From: Anastrepha obliqua
Taxonomy: Eukaryota; Arthropoda; Insecta; Diptera; Tephritidae
DNA: 64,000 nt
NCBI RefSeq assembly: GCF_027943255.1
Contig: NC_072897.1
Span: forward strand, 55,452,406 to 55,516,405
Reading direction: 5' to 3'
Shown: positions 23,147 through 34,433 of the stretch, piece by piece
Layout of the letters: the number at the start of each line of letters is the position of its first letter
How positions within the stretch are numbered: the stretch's first letter is position 1
Notes under the pieces: generated by a model
Databases searched by the model: none
What the model saw: the letters and a program-made list of their open reading frames with translations, nothing else
Told to the model about the DNA's origin: nothing
Made by a program: the position numbers and the translations under genes

Positions 23147-23169
23147 CAACCTAACCTAACCTAACCTAA
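23147..23169 (+). repeat. CCTAA tandem tail of the LOA-like insertion
   Basis: About four CTAAC units directly before the right target duplication. The complement reads TTAGG repeats. Confidence 0.8.
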
Positions 23170-23180
23170 CCCACCACAGT
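23170..23180. repeat. 11-bp target-site duplication, right copy
   Basis: CCCACCACAGT, identical to 21218-21228. The first C may be shared with the tail. Confidence 0.88.
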
Positions 23181-23410
23181 TACGTTTGCTGGCATCAATA
23201 TCTTAAGAATCCCGTCGTACATTGCATTCCACAGTGTTGGCCCAAGAACGGATCCTTGTGGGATGCCTCCCGTTACTATGTATCTTTTTGGACCTTCTTC
23301 TGTGTTGTCAAACTGGACTCGCTTGGTTTAGATAGCTGCTAGATATACGAATCAGATAACGTGGGACTGCGAAGCTTCTTCCAGTTTGAGGTGAGGTTTA
23401 CTCGCAGCTA
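23181..23410 (-). pseudogene. R1-like reverse transcriptase fragment, proximal part
   Basis: Minus strand: FAVPRYLIRI, then RVQFDNTEEGPKRYIVTGG, IPQGSVLGPTLWNAMYDG and ILKILMPANVTVVG up to the LOA insertion. It is the palm of an R1-like reverse transcriptase. It is truncated at about 23410 by the BEL/Pao LTR. It could be the same original element as the endonuclease at 26065-26606 (same strand), with the middle lost. Confidence 0.8.
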
Positions 23411-23417
23411 TGTTGGT

Positions 23418-23786
23418 TGTTGAGTCCGTCTATGCATATAATTTAAGTTTTAATTTTATAATATTACTTAAGGGTTAATGTCAGCAATGTAAACACTTAA
23501 TCGCTTTTGTTATATTCTATTTTCTGCTATATCCTTTGTTCTTACTCATATGTACATGCGTAGGTACATATTGCTGTTTAATTAGAGGCCTTTGAACTTA
23601 GATTTTAATTACTGCTTTTGTTATTCATCCCGCAATTACTGCATATTTTACCGCTTATGTTTTTACCGGATAACTTACCGCTTTAGGGAATGCATATAAA
23701 TGCAACCACGCTAATTGTTAAATTAAAACTATAAGAATCTATTGAAACGAAACGGTTGTGTTTTTCTTCAAGCAATCCGGTCAACA
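23418..23786 (+). repeat. 5' LTR of BEL/Pao element
   Basis: 369 bp, TGTTGAGTCCG to TCAACA. Nearly identical to 25693-26064, with small differences such as CTCATATGTAC against ACATATATATGTAC and GGTCAACA against GCGTCAACA. Confidence 0.88.
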
Positions 23787-25605
23787 CGACATGAAGCACA
23801 TGGAACTTGCACCACCGCCAACGGATCAAACGTTCTACATGCCGCATCACCCCGTTGTAAAAGAGTCAAGCGTCACGACTAAATTGAGAGTCGTGTTCAA
23901 TGCGTCCGCCAAAACCACCACCGGGAATTCTTTGAACAATGCATTATTTGTTGGTCCCCTATTGCAACCTGATTTATATTCAATTTTAACACTTTTCAGA
24001 ACACATCGCTACGCAGTAACCGCGGACATCGCGGAAATGTACCGCCAAATATGCATGTCCACGAAAAACTTCGATCTACAACGCATTGTCTGGCGTCGTG
24101 ACCTGACGTTACCCATAAAGGATTATCGCATGTTGCGCGTTACTTATGGTATTGCCGCTGCGTCCTACTTAGCCGTTAAATCGCTGCAACAAACCGCAAA
24201 CTATTCGTCACACATTTGTGAGAAGGCTGTTGCCGTCATCCATAAGGACTTTTACATGGATGATCTCCTCATTGATACGTCTTCTAAAGAAGAGCTGCTA
24301 TGTTTACAACGAAACGTCTCCGAAATACTGAAGGAAGGGGACTTCGAACTTCGAAAATAGGCGTCTAATTGTGCGGAACTTTCTGAAAATGTTTCGAATG
24401 CATCGGAAAATATATCACACTACCTAGTCCATAGTAAAGATGTCCATGCCTTGGGCCTGATATGGAATACAGAGGAGGACTACTTCACGTTCTCAGTTAA
24501 TCTGAATCAGCCACCCACTATTTTAACGAAGAGAACATTCTTGTCTGATGCTAGCACGCTTTTCAACCCACTGGGTCTGCTCGCTCCAGCGAACATAAGA
24601 TCAAAGATGTGGTTTCAGGAGATCTGGCGTATGAGTGTCGGTTGGGATGACGTTATTCCTGACTGCATCGCAGCACAGTGGCGACAACATCGCTCGGAAT
24701 TACTACTGCTATCAAGTTTAAAGGTAAGTCGCTGATTTGACTCAGGAGCAGGTGAGTCGTTCACTGAGCTACATATTTTCGCTGACGCTTCCGAACGCGC
24801 TTACGCTGCCGTAATGTACGCGCGCACATTACACAACGACGGCAGTATTACTGTTGTGCTGATCTCGTCGAAGACTAAGGTAGCACCACTTAAAACAACA
24901 ACCATACTCTTACAAGTTCACTCATGAGAGAGGAGCGAAGGCCACCAAGGGTTATATTTGCGCTTTTATTTGCATGTGCACCGGGGCGATGCATTTAGAG
25001 TTTGTCGAAGATCTATCAACATCGAGCTTCCTCAACGCCTTTAAAAGATTTGTAAGCCGCAGAGGTTTTTACTGGGAGATTGGCATAAAAAGAGTCAAAT
25101 ATCATCTGAAACGTGTTATGAGCGGGATTCTTCTGTCCTACGAAGAGTTCAACACGCTGCTGACAGAAGTAGAAGCCTGCGTCAACTCCCGCCCACTCTG
25201 TGACAATTCTGCAGCCGCTGGTGATGTAGAGGTACTTACGCCTGGCCACTTCATTGTCGGTGAACCGCTTAAATCTATCCCGGAGCCTGAGGGTCAAGGG
25301 CTCCGTTGAAACCTGCGTCAGCGGTGGCAAGCGATCTCTGCCATGAATATCTCGTCAGCTTGCAACGTCGTACCAAGAGGCTGCGCCCTTCACGCAACAT
25401 CGAAGAAGGTGATGTAGTTGCAGTCTTCAACGAACCTACCCCTCCGACGAAGTGGGCGCTGGTACGTGTTATTTAATGCCACCCTGGCGCCGATGGACGC
25501 GTGAGAGTGGTTACGCTGAAAACACCGAATTGCGAATTAGTAAAGCTCTGCCCTTTACCAACGAAAGGAGACTTGTTTCACGAAGAAACTACTAATTCAT
25601 CATAA
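23787..25605 (+). pseudogene. BEL/Pao pol remnant
   Basis: Reverse transcriptase at 23870-24360: TTKLRVVFNASAKT, VTADIAEMYRQI, then FYMDDLLIDT, the BEL-type YxDD box, and a stop after FELRK. Shifted frame 24451-24735: LGLIWNTEEDYFTF, DASTLFNPLGLLAPANI, the BEL-specific segment after RT. About 24770-24900: [16 protein letters not shown], an RNase H start. It then jumps to the integrase C-terminal half (TGAMHLEFVEDLSTSSFLNA, LTEVEACVNSRPL, GHFIVGEPL) and a DUF5641-like end (EEGDVVAVFNEPTPPTKWAL). No primer-binding site is seen after the 5' LTR. Confidence 0.85.
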
Positions 25606-25692
25606 ATGTTATCGAGCTTTTCATATTTTTTCTTTGCTATAATTTGTAACTTTCTATATTGAACTTATTGAGATAGTTCAAGGGCGGCGGTA

Positions 25693-26064
25693 TGTTGAGT
25701 CCGTCTATGCATTTAATTTAAGTTTTAATTGTATAATATTACTTAAGGGTTAATGTCAGCAATGTAAACACTTAATCGCTTTTGTTATATTCTATTTTCT
25801 GCTATATCCTTTGTTCTTACACATATATATGTACATGCGTAGGTACATATTGCTGTTTAATTAGAGGTCTTTGAACTTAGATTTTATTTACTGCTTTTGT
25901 TATTCATCCCGCAATTACCGCATATTTTACCGCTTATGTTTTTACCGGATAACTTACCGCTTTAGGGAATGCATATAAATGCAACCACGCTAATTGTTAA
26001 ATTAAATATAAGAATCTATTGAAACGAAACGGTTGTGTTTTTCTTCAAGCAATCCGCGTCAACA
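25693..26064 (+). repeat. 3' LTR of BEL/Pao element
   Basis: 372 bp, TGTTGA to TCAACA, partner of 23418-23786. Preceded by the purine-rich AAGGGCGGCGG (25680-25690), a plausible polypurine tract. Confidence 0.88.
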
Positions 26065-26606
26065 TTTTCGGTGTGAATATCTTGCGCCAGTTTCCACCTA
26101 ATTTTTGACGCAGTCGCAGAATTTACAAAGGCTAAATCAATAACAGATTGCCCTCTCCCATTGTCGAATGTGTGTACTCCGGAATCGTTCAGAAATACCA
26201 TATTCATGTTCGCGAATGCTTCTTCGGAAGCCCTTCCTCTTGCGTTGTTGTGTTTACTTCCCCATGTGGTAGACCAAGCGTTGAAGTCTCCAGTAATTAT
26301 TATTAGGTGTTTTCCGCTCAGCTCTGTTTCCATAAGTGATAGCATTCTTCCAAGGTAGGTGTTTTGTACATTAACCCAGGTGAAACCCTCGTATTCTGCC
26401 GTCAACCTACATTGAGCACTTTTGTCTCCGGCTACCCAGATCGCAGCAAAGTTCTTTTTATCCGCCGTCCAATCACTCGTGTTTTTAGGTGCTACCGGCT
26501 CCGATAACAGCACCGCATCAACCCTTTTCTCCGTCACCAATTTGTCTAAGAGGCCCTGTGCCGTTTTGCACTGGTTGATATTAAGCTGCAGTAGTTTCAT
26601 GGTCTT
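26065..26606 (-). pseudogene. R1-like ORF2 endonuclease, cut by BEL LTR
   Basis: Minus-strand open frame starting at or before MKLLQLNINQCKTAQGLLD (about 26600). It contains DAVLLSEPV, WVNVQNTYLGRML, IIITGDFNAWSTTWGSK with the catalytic GDFNAW core, NNARGRASEEAFANMN, and QSVIDLAFVNS. It ends at KLAQDIHTE, where the SDH motif should come next, because the LTR begins there. It functions as target-DNA nickase in intact elements. The frame itself has no stop, so the endonuclease was young when cut. Confidence 0.85.
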
Positions 26607-26639
26607 CCGGCTGCATGTGCTCCTTTTCATAATGCACAA

Positions 26640-27860
26640 GTCTCTTTTTTGCTGCAGTCTACGGCTTTATGACCTTCTTCACCGCACCTTCTGCATTGTT
26701 TAGTGCGACCAGGCTCGTTGTCCATATCCCCAACATCTATAGCAGTGTTTGGGCGACACTACTTCCCAGACTCGATATCTTATCCAGCCAACTCTGAAAT
26801 ACCCCAGAGCTAGGGTCCTCTTGGCATCTTCAGCCAGACGCTGTATGTAAACAGCGTGCGTACCTCCATATGCTGCTCTGGTACTCTTTATCGCAGCTTT
26901 GTCTGACCTTTTAATATGCGCTTGCCAAATAATTCGCGTGTCGAACTTAGCTCCAATATTAGGTCTATTATCTGCACTTTGACCATGTGGGTACGCAGAT
27001 CGACCGTAGCCACGTTCGCGAGAGTTTTTTTTAATCACTGACTGATATTTGGAGGCATTGGTCTCACTCCGGCGCTTTAGCTCTTTAAGGAGTCGACCTT
27101 TCCGTGTTGGCCGAATCGTTCTCACCTCCTTGCTAAATTCCTAGAGCTCGGAGTTGGATTAAACTGCCTTCAATATGTCCGCGTAGGAAATACAGTCAGC
27201 CCTTTTTGCGTTCTTCTGCCTGTGAGCTTTCGTCCACTCCTTTTGCGATGACCTTAACAATTGCTATTGTATCTCCGCTTAGGCTGCATCTCTCCTTGTT
27301 TTTGCCTGCGGAGTCTGCTCAGGGTCTTGCGGGTTTTCCTTGGGACTCGATTGCGCCCTGGATTGCTTACCAGTTTGTAGTTGGCCTTGTGTGGCTATGA
27401 CACACTGTCTTGCTCATGGGAGCAGACTATGATGTCTTCTGCTCCACCTAAGGGGAGGTGAAATCATCACAATCGAGCTTCTCCTAAAGATATTTGCCTG
27501 CTCATCTGGTGTTTGTTTTTGATTTTGTGTTTTTGTGTTTCGATAATTTTACCCATGCTTTTGGGTCCAAACTTAAGATCGGTATTTCCGATCGTGTATG
27601 TAGTTTCCTAAAAGGCTCCATGATTATCTGTGCAAGCAGGGAAGTCATGCGAGGGCTGACTCTGGCCCTTATGGGGTCAAGAGTTCAGAGCCAAGCTCCA
27701 GCCGGAATTAATGGAGTAATCTCATACCAATCCACACAACCAGTGTTAGTGGTTGCGGCCATTGAACGTATCTTAAGACCTGCAAAGGTTTTAATAAGAC
27801 GGAGGAGATGGTCTTCCTTTCTGGACGCCGTTTTCAGGGGGTTTCAAGCCGTTTATTAAA
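26640..27860 (-). pseudogene. R1-like ORF1 with CCHC zinc knuckles
   Basis: Frame 27125-26700 on the minus strand carries a basic region (TIRPTRKGRLLKELKRRSE) and ends with HCYRCWGYGQRAWSH. After a one-base shift QCRRCGEEGHKAVDC (26700-26650) completes a CCHC array. Upstream pieces (27480-27130) such as CISYADILKAV show further decay. Gag-like RNA-binding protein, located just 5' of its ORF2. Confidence 0.7.
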
Positions 27861-28034
27861 ATTGAAGGCTAACACACCCCAGCCCAATTATGTCATTTCC
27901 AAATCGTGTCCAGTATGTCGTAATTAGAATCTTACTGGTCTGGATCATGATATCCTGTCTGCCAGGAAAACTGTTAAGTAGTTAAACGCTCCAATGACGA
28001 CAGTGTTTCCATGGTCATAAAGCCGTTTATGTAC

Positions 28035-28170
28035 CCGTTTCGATCAGCCTATTACCGTTGAATTAATGCTCATGGCTAACAGGCAGTGGAGTGAATTTTA
28101 GTTACCTCTTATGACAGGCATCCGTTACCACGGGCAAATTCTAGCCCCCCTAACCCGCAGGTGGAGTCAA
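28035..28170 (-). promoter_or_regulatory. Candidate 5' leader motif of R1-like element
   Basis: The minus strand reads CCTGCGGGTTAGGGGG, then TGCCCGTGG and GCCTGTCATAAGAGGTAACT. I recall this kind of block from 5' ends of insect non-LTR elements, and it lies about 0.3-1 kb upstream of the minus-strand ORF1. Function is unknown. The region 27870-28330 otherwise shows no gene. Confidence 0.35.
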
Positions 28171-28339
28171 GGGGCACGACTCTTGATGGCGTCGGAAAGG
28201 CTCCGGAAGTATTCGGAAAGGCTCCGACGCCACAGATGGCCACAGTGCGTTTTAGTCTCGATTATGTCCTCCTGACTCCCACGAGAGAGCGTCTACTCAA
28301 CTAGACCATTGATGCATAGGTGATAATAAGTCTTATCAT

Positions 28340-29410
28340 AGCCGTGTAGATCCATAGGACCTTGCTAGGAGAAAGACCCCACGTTTTTCCAAAAATTCCC
28401 TTGCACTACCAGAAGTCTGTCAGTGCTTTGCATGTCTTGGCTTCAACGTGTGACTTCCAAAGAAGTTTACTATCGAGGAACACTCCAAGACATTTAATTT
28501 CCTTGGATAGCTGGATTGTGATTCCTTTTAGCTTAGTCAGAACGAGTCCATCAAGCTTCCTTCTTTTGGTGCAGAGGACAATACCAGTCTTAGTGGGATT
28601 TGCCGATATCCCATTTGCACAGCACCAAGTGCCAATCATATCCACAGTTTTCAGCACTTTCCTGCAGATGCTCATAAGCGAAGGGCCTGTTACCACCCAG
28701 GCAACATCGTCCGCATATGTCGTTTAAGGTGGTGAGCAGAGGATCGATCACCATGTATCAGAGCAAAGGAGGCAGCACACCGCATTGGGGCAACCTCTAT
28801 TAATCTTGTATGACACCAGCAGATCTTCCTCTGCTCGTACCGAGCCGATTCTTTAGGGCAGCACCGAACGAATCCAATTCACTAGCACTCGGTCTACGCC
28901 GTGCCTACTAGCAGAGCTACACATACTGTCAAAAGTGTTATTATCAAACGCACCCTCCATGTCCAAAAAGATGCCCATGGCGTAGTCCCAGCTGTCGAAT
29001 GCTAGCTCTACCCTAGGAATAAGGTTTCGCAGTGCCGACTCGCAGGATTTTCTACTTTGATAGTCATGCTGAAACGAAGACAGAGGGTGAGCCTTCAGCG
29101 ACTTCTGTTGTATGCGCAATTCCACCATTCGTTCGAGACTTTTCAGCATGAAAGAAGTCATGCTGATAGGTCTAAAGCTTTTCGGGCTGGTGTAGTCGTC
29201 TCTTCCAACGTTTGGGATAAAGGCGACCCTCATCATCCTCCAAGAGCGTGGTATATAGGCCAGTGCCAGGCATGCAGAGAAATTTTTCTTCAAGGCTGGC
29301 GTCACAGACTCTGCGGCTTCCTTCAGCATGGCAGGATATATGCCATTTGGTCTGGGCGACTAGTTGTCCCCAAAAGATTCGATGGCAAATCGAATGGCGG
29401 CCTAATTACC
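28340..29410 (-). pseudogene. LOA-like reverse transcriptase fragment
   Basis: The minus-strand frame 29329-28853 gives AMLKEAAESVTPALKK, AYIPRSWRMMRVAFIPNVGR, SPKSFRPISMTSFMLKSLER and FLDMEGAFDNNTFDSMCSS, very similar to the 2935-7080 element. Shifted frames then give RGCPQCGVLPPLLW (about 28790), TTLNDICGRCCLGG where the YADD box is scrambled, and GIVLCTKRRKLDG and CLGVFLDSKLLWKSHVE (28600-28440). Endonuclease and RNase H are absent. Dead fragment. Confidence 0.8.
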
Positions 29411-29419
29411 CTCTTTGTA

Positions 29420-30332
29420 AATTAACGTTCTCCACCTGTAATTTCTGCGGAGTATGTTGAGGTATAGCTTGGTATGTGTGACATTTTTATAACTGCATTT
29501 TGTGAGGTTATGGTATATTGTATCGTTGTCGTTATTATTGTCGACCTTAGATTCGTCTGTGTAGATAAAGGTGTAGTTCTGGTTTTTCTGTTTAATTTCG
29601 TAAAACTTTGTTTCATGCTGGATTGGGCTCGTGTTGTTTTTGTTTAAACTACTTAGGGTAGTATTTATTGCTTCCGGGTGTTGTGTCTAGGAGGTGAGTT
29701 GCGGATGATGTGTTTTGGATGTTTTGAAGGATATTTGATTTCTGAACAGAGGTTTAATATTTTACCTATGGCTGGCTCTTGTTTGGATATGCATTTTCTT
29801 TTCTTGTAGTTTTGAGCGATGTTATGGAGAAGGTTGAGTTATGTTACTAGAAGTGTTTAAAAAGCCTTGCCGGTGTTAAACCTCTCTGATTTTCTACCGT
29901 AGAGTATGTTAGAGATTGGAGTGGAGCGCAGTGCCCCCAGGGAGTTCATATAGCTTAATTAAGTATTGTTTTGATTTTTGTAACTTGGAGTTTGGGGCGG
30001 ACTCGTACAATCTGAGTACATTTTAGGTATCACAATTAAACTTTGGAGGGGCTAGGCACTTTATGACATTAAGTTGAGTTATCAATGCTGTAATCATTAA
30101 ATCACATGTATCTTTTCTTGAATATGATACCCAGTACTCTTAATTCTTTGCTTGTGTGGAGGTTTTTTTCGTGCTATAAGATTGTACATTGGCAATTGTG
30201 TTTACGACAGAAGTGAATGTATTTGCTTTTTGGTTCAGATCGTCTTGTTCCTGAATATTTGCACCAATCTAGTGTGTCTCTGAAAATGCTCCTCATGTCC
30301 ATTACTGGTTTTTTTTTCTTTTATTCCCTTAA
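29420..30332 (-). pseudogene. I-like retrotransposon, RT thumb and RNase H start
   Basis: Minus strand from the Helitron junction: DMRSIFRDTLDWCKYSG (30285), EPKSKYIHFCRK, KELRVLGIIFKKRY (30130), SLGALRSTPISNILYGRKS (29920), then FYEIKQKNQNYTFIYTDESK (29580), the start of RNase H. Several stops. It continues upstream at 36422-36850; the Helitron separates the two. The I-clade label rests on the FCAY.D box context and DWCKYSG style. Confidence 0.7.
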
Positions 30333-30366
30333 TCTATATATTATATATAAAAATTAATCTATATGT

Positions 30367-30480
30367 ATAAAAATTCAGCCGTTTTTCGCGTTGTGATGAA
30401 CTTTACGGAGAATGGCTTAACCGATTTTAACCAAACTTTGCCACATTGAAGAAATACATGTGGGGAAGGTTTGTGTTTTG
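30367..30480 (+). repeat. Helitron 5'-end sequence, outer copy
   Basis: AAAAATTCAGCCGTTTTTCG and the following 100 bases recur at 30872-30985 with a few changes and, inverted, at 50490-50600. This suggests two Helitron 5' ends in tandem. Confidence 0.8.
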
Positions 30481-30871
30481 AAATTTTAAGAATCGAATAC
30501 CAGGGTCTCGAGAAATAGGCCAAAACGTGGACCCGGATAACCCTAGGATGTGTTTGTACAATATGGGTAGCAAATGGAAGCTGCTGATGATTGCTATAGT
30601 ATAGAGTATTTTTGATGCCGCTCCGTGACTAGGGTCTCAAGATATCGACCAAAATGTGGACCTGGATAACCCTAGGATGTGTTTGAGCCACATGGGTATC
30701 CATTGTAAAATGTTGATAAATGCTAATGAAAAGAGGACTTTTCTTTTCGCTGGGTAACTAAGGAATCCAAATATAGACCAATTGGGAACTCGCCTTCAGG
30801 TTAAGAGATTGCATTCTTATGTACTACAACCAGTTAAAATGGTATATTCAATCACATCTATATACAATATA

Positions 30872-30985
30872 GAAAAATTCAGCCGTTTTTCGCGTTGTGA
30901 TGAACTTTACGGAGAATGGCTCAACCGATTTTAACCAAACTTTCCCACATTGAAGAGACACATGTGGAGAAGGTTTGTAACTATG
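30872..30985 (+). repeat. Helitron 5'-end sequence, inner copy
   Basis: Second copy of the 5' sequence, preceded by TCTATATACAATATAG, itself a possible Helitron start (30858). Confidence 0.8.
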
Positions 30986-31982
30986 TTTGGTTGAAATCTC
31001 CTTTACTTCTTCGTCAACACACAGTATACACGAGGCAGCGTTTTTTTTACGCGTGTGGTTGTTATTGTAAACGGTTGCATGGAGCGTACATTTTACTCAC
31101 ATATGTACAAGTTAACGCAGCAGTATTTATGCCTAAATTTTCATTCCATTACATACATTTCAATGGAATGTAAACATACATACATATACATATAGTCATA
31201 CAGCAGTGGCTGCACGCCTGCATTCGCATAGAATAGAAACATACAAATTAGCAGGCACAGTAGCTGACCGCCTGTAATAATTAATTGTAACACAATGCTG
31301 CTGTGACTAACTTAACACTTTGCTTAAATACTTCTTCTTTACACACACACTTCGGGATAACCGAAGCAAAACCATTAGCTCAACGAACCTGAACAGGTCG
31401 TCGCTAAAAAAGTACTTAAGCAAGGCCGTTTTCTTAGAAGATTACCAAAGGTTATCAAGAAAGTCTTTTATTTGGTAAAGTGTTCAAGTGAAGCAGTTCC
31501 CAGGCATCAACCAAAGAGATATAAAAAGTGCGTCAGAAATGTTTAAGAGAAGAGATTGTTTTCACATTTTCCAACGATATTTTCACGAAAAATTTACAAA
31601 ATATATATTGATTTTGCAAATGATTGATAACAAGTGAAACAGTGAATAAATGGTGTGAAAAATACACGCAACAGAAATCGGCAAAAATAATTAATATTTT
31701 AGAAGTTTTTACTTAAGATATTTAAGAAAAGAGATTGTTTTCACACTTTCCGTAGATATTTTCAAGAGAAACTTCAAAAATATATATTATATTATTTTTG
31801 CTGATCATTTTCCATTTCTGTTCTGTGTAATTTTCATTTCAACGCATGCTCACAGTTCAATTATATTTTTAAAAGATGGCGCTAACAGTATGTTAATTTG
31901 AATTCCAGTTTAAAAACAAGAAAAGTAGCAATCAAGAGCTCAGAGTGACAAAAAAGAAGACCACTTTGATTCGGTTAAAGAA

Positions 31983-34433
31983 ATGCCAAGAGGTAGAAGA
32001 CATGCTAACATCGGACGTAATACACGTCACAATAGAAATGTGCAAAATCACAGACAAAATGAAAGTGAGGAAAATCATGCTGATAGATTAAGTCAACAAA
32101 GAGATCGTATCAATTCTGTAAATTTGAATGGTGCAGCATTTCAATATAATTCACAACTTGATTATTCATCTCACAAATACGTTGTCATTGGAAGTATGGA
32201 TAAAATTTGCGGATTTTGTCAAGCATTGAAATTCAAAACTGAAACACTAGGCATGTGTTGCCCTGCAGGAAAAGTTCGTTTACCAGACATACAATATCCG
32301 CCCGAACCATTAGCTACATTATTATCGGGAACATCACCCGATTCCAAACATTTTCCTGAAAATACTTCCACATTAAATTCATGTTTTCAAATGACATCTT
32401 TTGGTGCTGGAAAAATTATAACCGATAACTTCATGCCAACGTTCAAGGTAATACATAAACTTCAACGTTCAACAACATTCGCTAACACATCTAATGAATC
32501 ATTAGATTTTATGGACACAAATTATGTCTTTTTTCAGATTCAAGGGCAAGCATATCTCTTAATAGGTTCATTACTACCACTACCCGATCAAGAGTAAAAA
32601 TGTTTGCAAATTTATTTCATTAATGACAACGATGATGAACTTGAAGCACGGTGTGCATTTTCCAGAAATATAAACAGATTCATTATGAGAGAGTTACAAG
32701 ATTTATTACACACACACAATGTTTTGTTGCAAAGTTTTAAAACAACAATCGAAAGATTGTCATCTGATAATCATAAAATTAAAATTGATGCAAATAAAAC
32801 GCCTGCCGGCGAACATCGTGGAAGATACAATCAACCAACTTCAAGCAACGAGGTTGCAATTGTTATATCTGGAGATGAATTTCAACCAAGACATATTGTT
32901 TTGCAAAGAAGAAATGATACACTGCAACGTGTTAGGGAAACGCATCGAAAATATGATGAATTACAATATTCTTTTATGTTCTGTCGTGGTGAAGATGGTT
33001 ATTCGATTGATATAAAATAAATAAATCCAGCAAATGGTCAAGAAACAAATAAAACTGTAAGCCCAATGAATTATTATGCACACAGAATCATGATAAGAGA
33101 AAATCAAGAGAATCACAATTTAAAATGTCGTAAATTATTTCATCAGTATATTGTTGACATGAATGCGAAAATAGAAACAAAACGATTGAATTACATTAGA
33201 TTCAACCAAAGAAAATTACGCTGTGACGAATACATACATTTACGAGATGCAATTAACAACGATACCAACGTTAATAACATTGGTCAAATGGTAATATTAC
33301 CTTCATCGTATACAGGCAGTCCAAGGCATATGCATGAATACGCCCAAGATGCAATGTGTTATGTCAGAAATTATGGTCGACCCGACTTATTCATAACTTT
33401 CACATGCAATCCGAAATGGGATGATATTAAGAATCATTTATATACTGGGCAATCAGCTACTGATAGGTATGACATTACTGCAAGAGTGTTTAGACGAAAG
33501 CTACAGTCTCTAATGGATTTCATTGTAAAACATAAAGTTTACGGAGATGTACAATGTTTCATGTATTCTGTGGAATTGCAAAAAAGAGGATTGCCTCATG
33601 CGCATATTTTGATTTGGTTAAAACAAAAACTAACCACAGATAAAATTGATCATATTATATGTGCTGAAATTCCAGATATAAATGAAGTTCCAGAATTACA
33701 TACTACTGTAACCAAAAACATGATTCATGGACCGTGTGGTACGTTAAATCAAAATTCTCCATGTATGGTTGAAGGTAAATGTTCAAAAAACTACGCAAGG
33801 CAATTAAATGCTGAAACAATGACTGGAAATGATGGATATCCATTGTACCGTAGAAGATCACCAGAAGATAATGGAAAAACAGTCACTGTGAAAATAAATA
33901 ATGAAGATGTGGAGATCGATAACCGCTGGATAGTTCCGTATTCCAAATTATTATCGAAAACATTTAACGCACATATAAATGTTGAATATTGTAACTCCGT
34001 AAAATCCATCAAATACATATGCAAATATATCAATAAAGGAAGTGACATGGCAGTATTTGGAGTTGTAAATCGAAATGATGAAATTACTAATTACCAAATG
34101 GGAAGATACATTAGTAGCAACGAAACAGTTTGGAGAATATTATCATTTCCGATTCATGATCGCCATCCAGCTGTTATTCATTTGTTAGTCCATTTAGAAA
34201 ATGAACAAAGTGTTTATTTCACTGAAAATACTGCTCAACAAATGGCCGAACGACCACCAGCAACAACACTAACTGCATTTTTCAACTTATGTGAAACAGA
34301 TTCATTTGCAAGATCATTGCTTTATTCAAATGTTCCTAAATATTATACTTGGAATGCATCATCAAAGTCCTGGGTACAAAGACAACGAGGAATACCTGTA
34401 GATGGATATCCAGGTGTTTATTTGTTTAGTTGA
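31983..34433 (+). pseudogene. Helitron Rep (rolling-circle) region
   Basis: ATG at 31983 (MPRGRRHANIGRNTRHNRN). One frame runs to 34433 with only two stops (32595 and 33018). The N-terminal part has a cysteine cluster (ICGFCQALK, GMCCPAGK). Helitron_like_N: MNYYAHRIM, GSPRHMHEYAQDAMCYVR, PDLFITFTCNPKWDDI. The Rep HUH motif is GLPHAHILIW (about 33595), and the two-tyrosine motif is IKYICKYINKGSD (34010). These residues nick and join DNA for rolling-circle transposition and are present. A deletion and shift at about 34430 removes the link to the helicase. Confidence 0.9.

Larger units (their letters stand above)
21229..23169 (+). mobile_element. LOA-like insertion with twin-priming inversion
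   Basis: Flanked by an 11-bp duplication. The left 1.5 kb is the element's reverse transcriptase to RNase H in minus orientation. The right 430 bp is its ORF2 C-terminus and 3' end in plus orientation, ending in CCTAA repeats. The RNA position at the left edge (just after NFVGFL) is next to the RNA position where the direct segment begins (ARGMHAVRLG). That is the arrangement produced when both nicked strands prime on the same RNA. Confidence 0.85.
23418..26064 (+). mobile_element. BEL/Pao LTR retrotransposon, internally deleted
   Basis: Bounded by two LTRs beginning TGTTGA and ending TCAACA. Only about 1.9 kb lies between them, against several kb in a full BEL/Pao element. Gag, protease, most of RNase H and the first half of integrase are gone. 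No matching short duplication is visible outside the LTRs (left flank TTGGT, right flank TTTTC). Confidence 0.88.

Noticed and set aside
23147..23169. Interstitial telomere repeat
   Set aside because: It lies inside the 11-bp target duplication at the 3' end of a retrotransposon, so it is the element's tail.
33791..34048. Minus-strand ORF within the Helitron
   Set aside because: Shadow of the Rep coding frame with no recognisable features.
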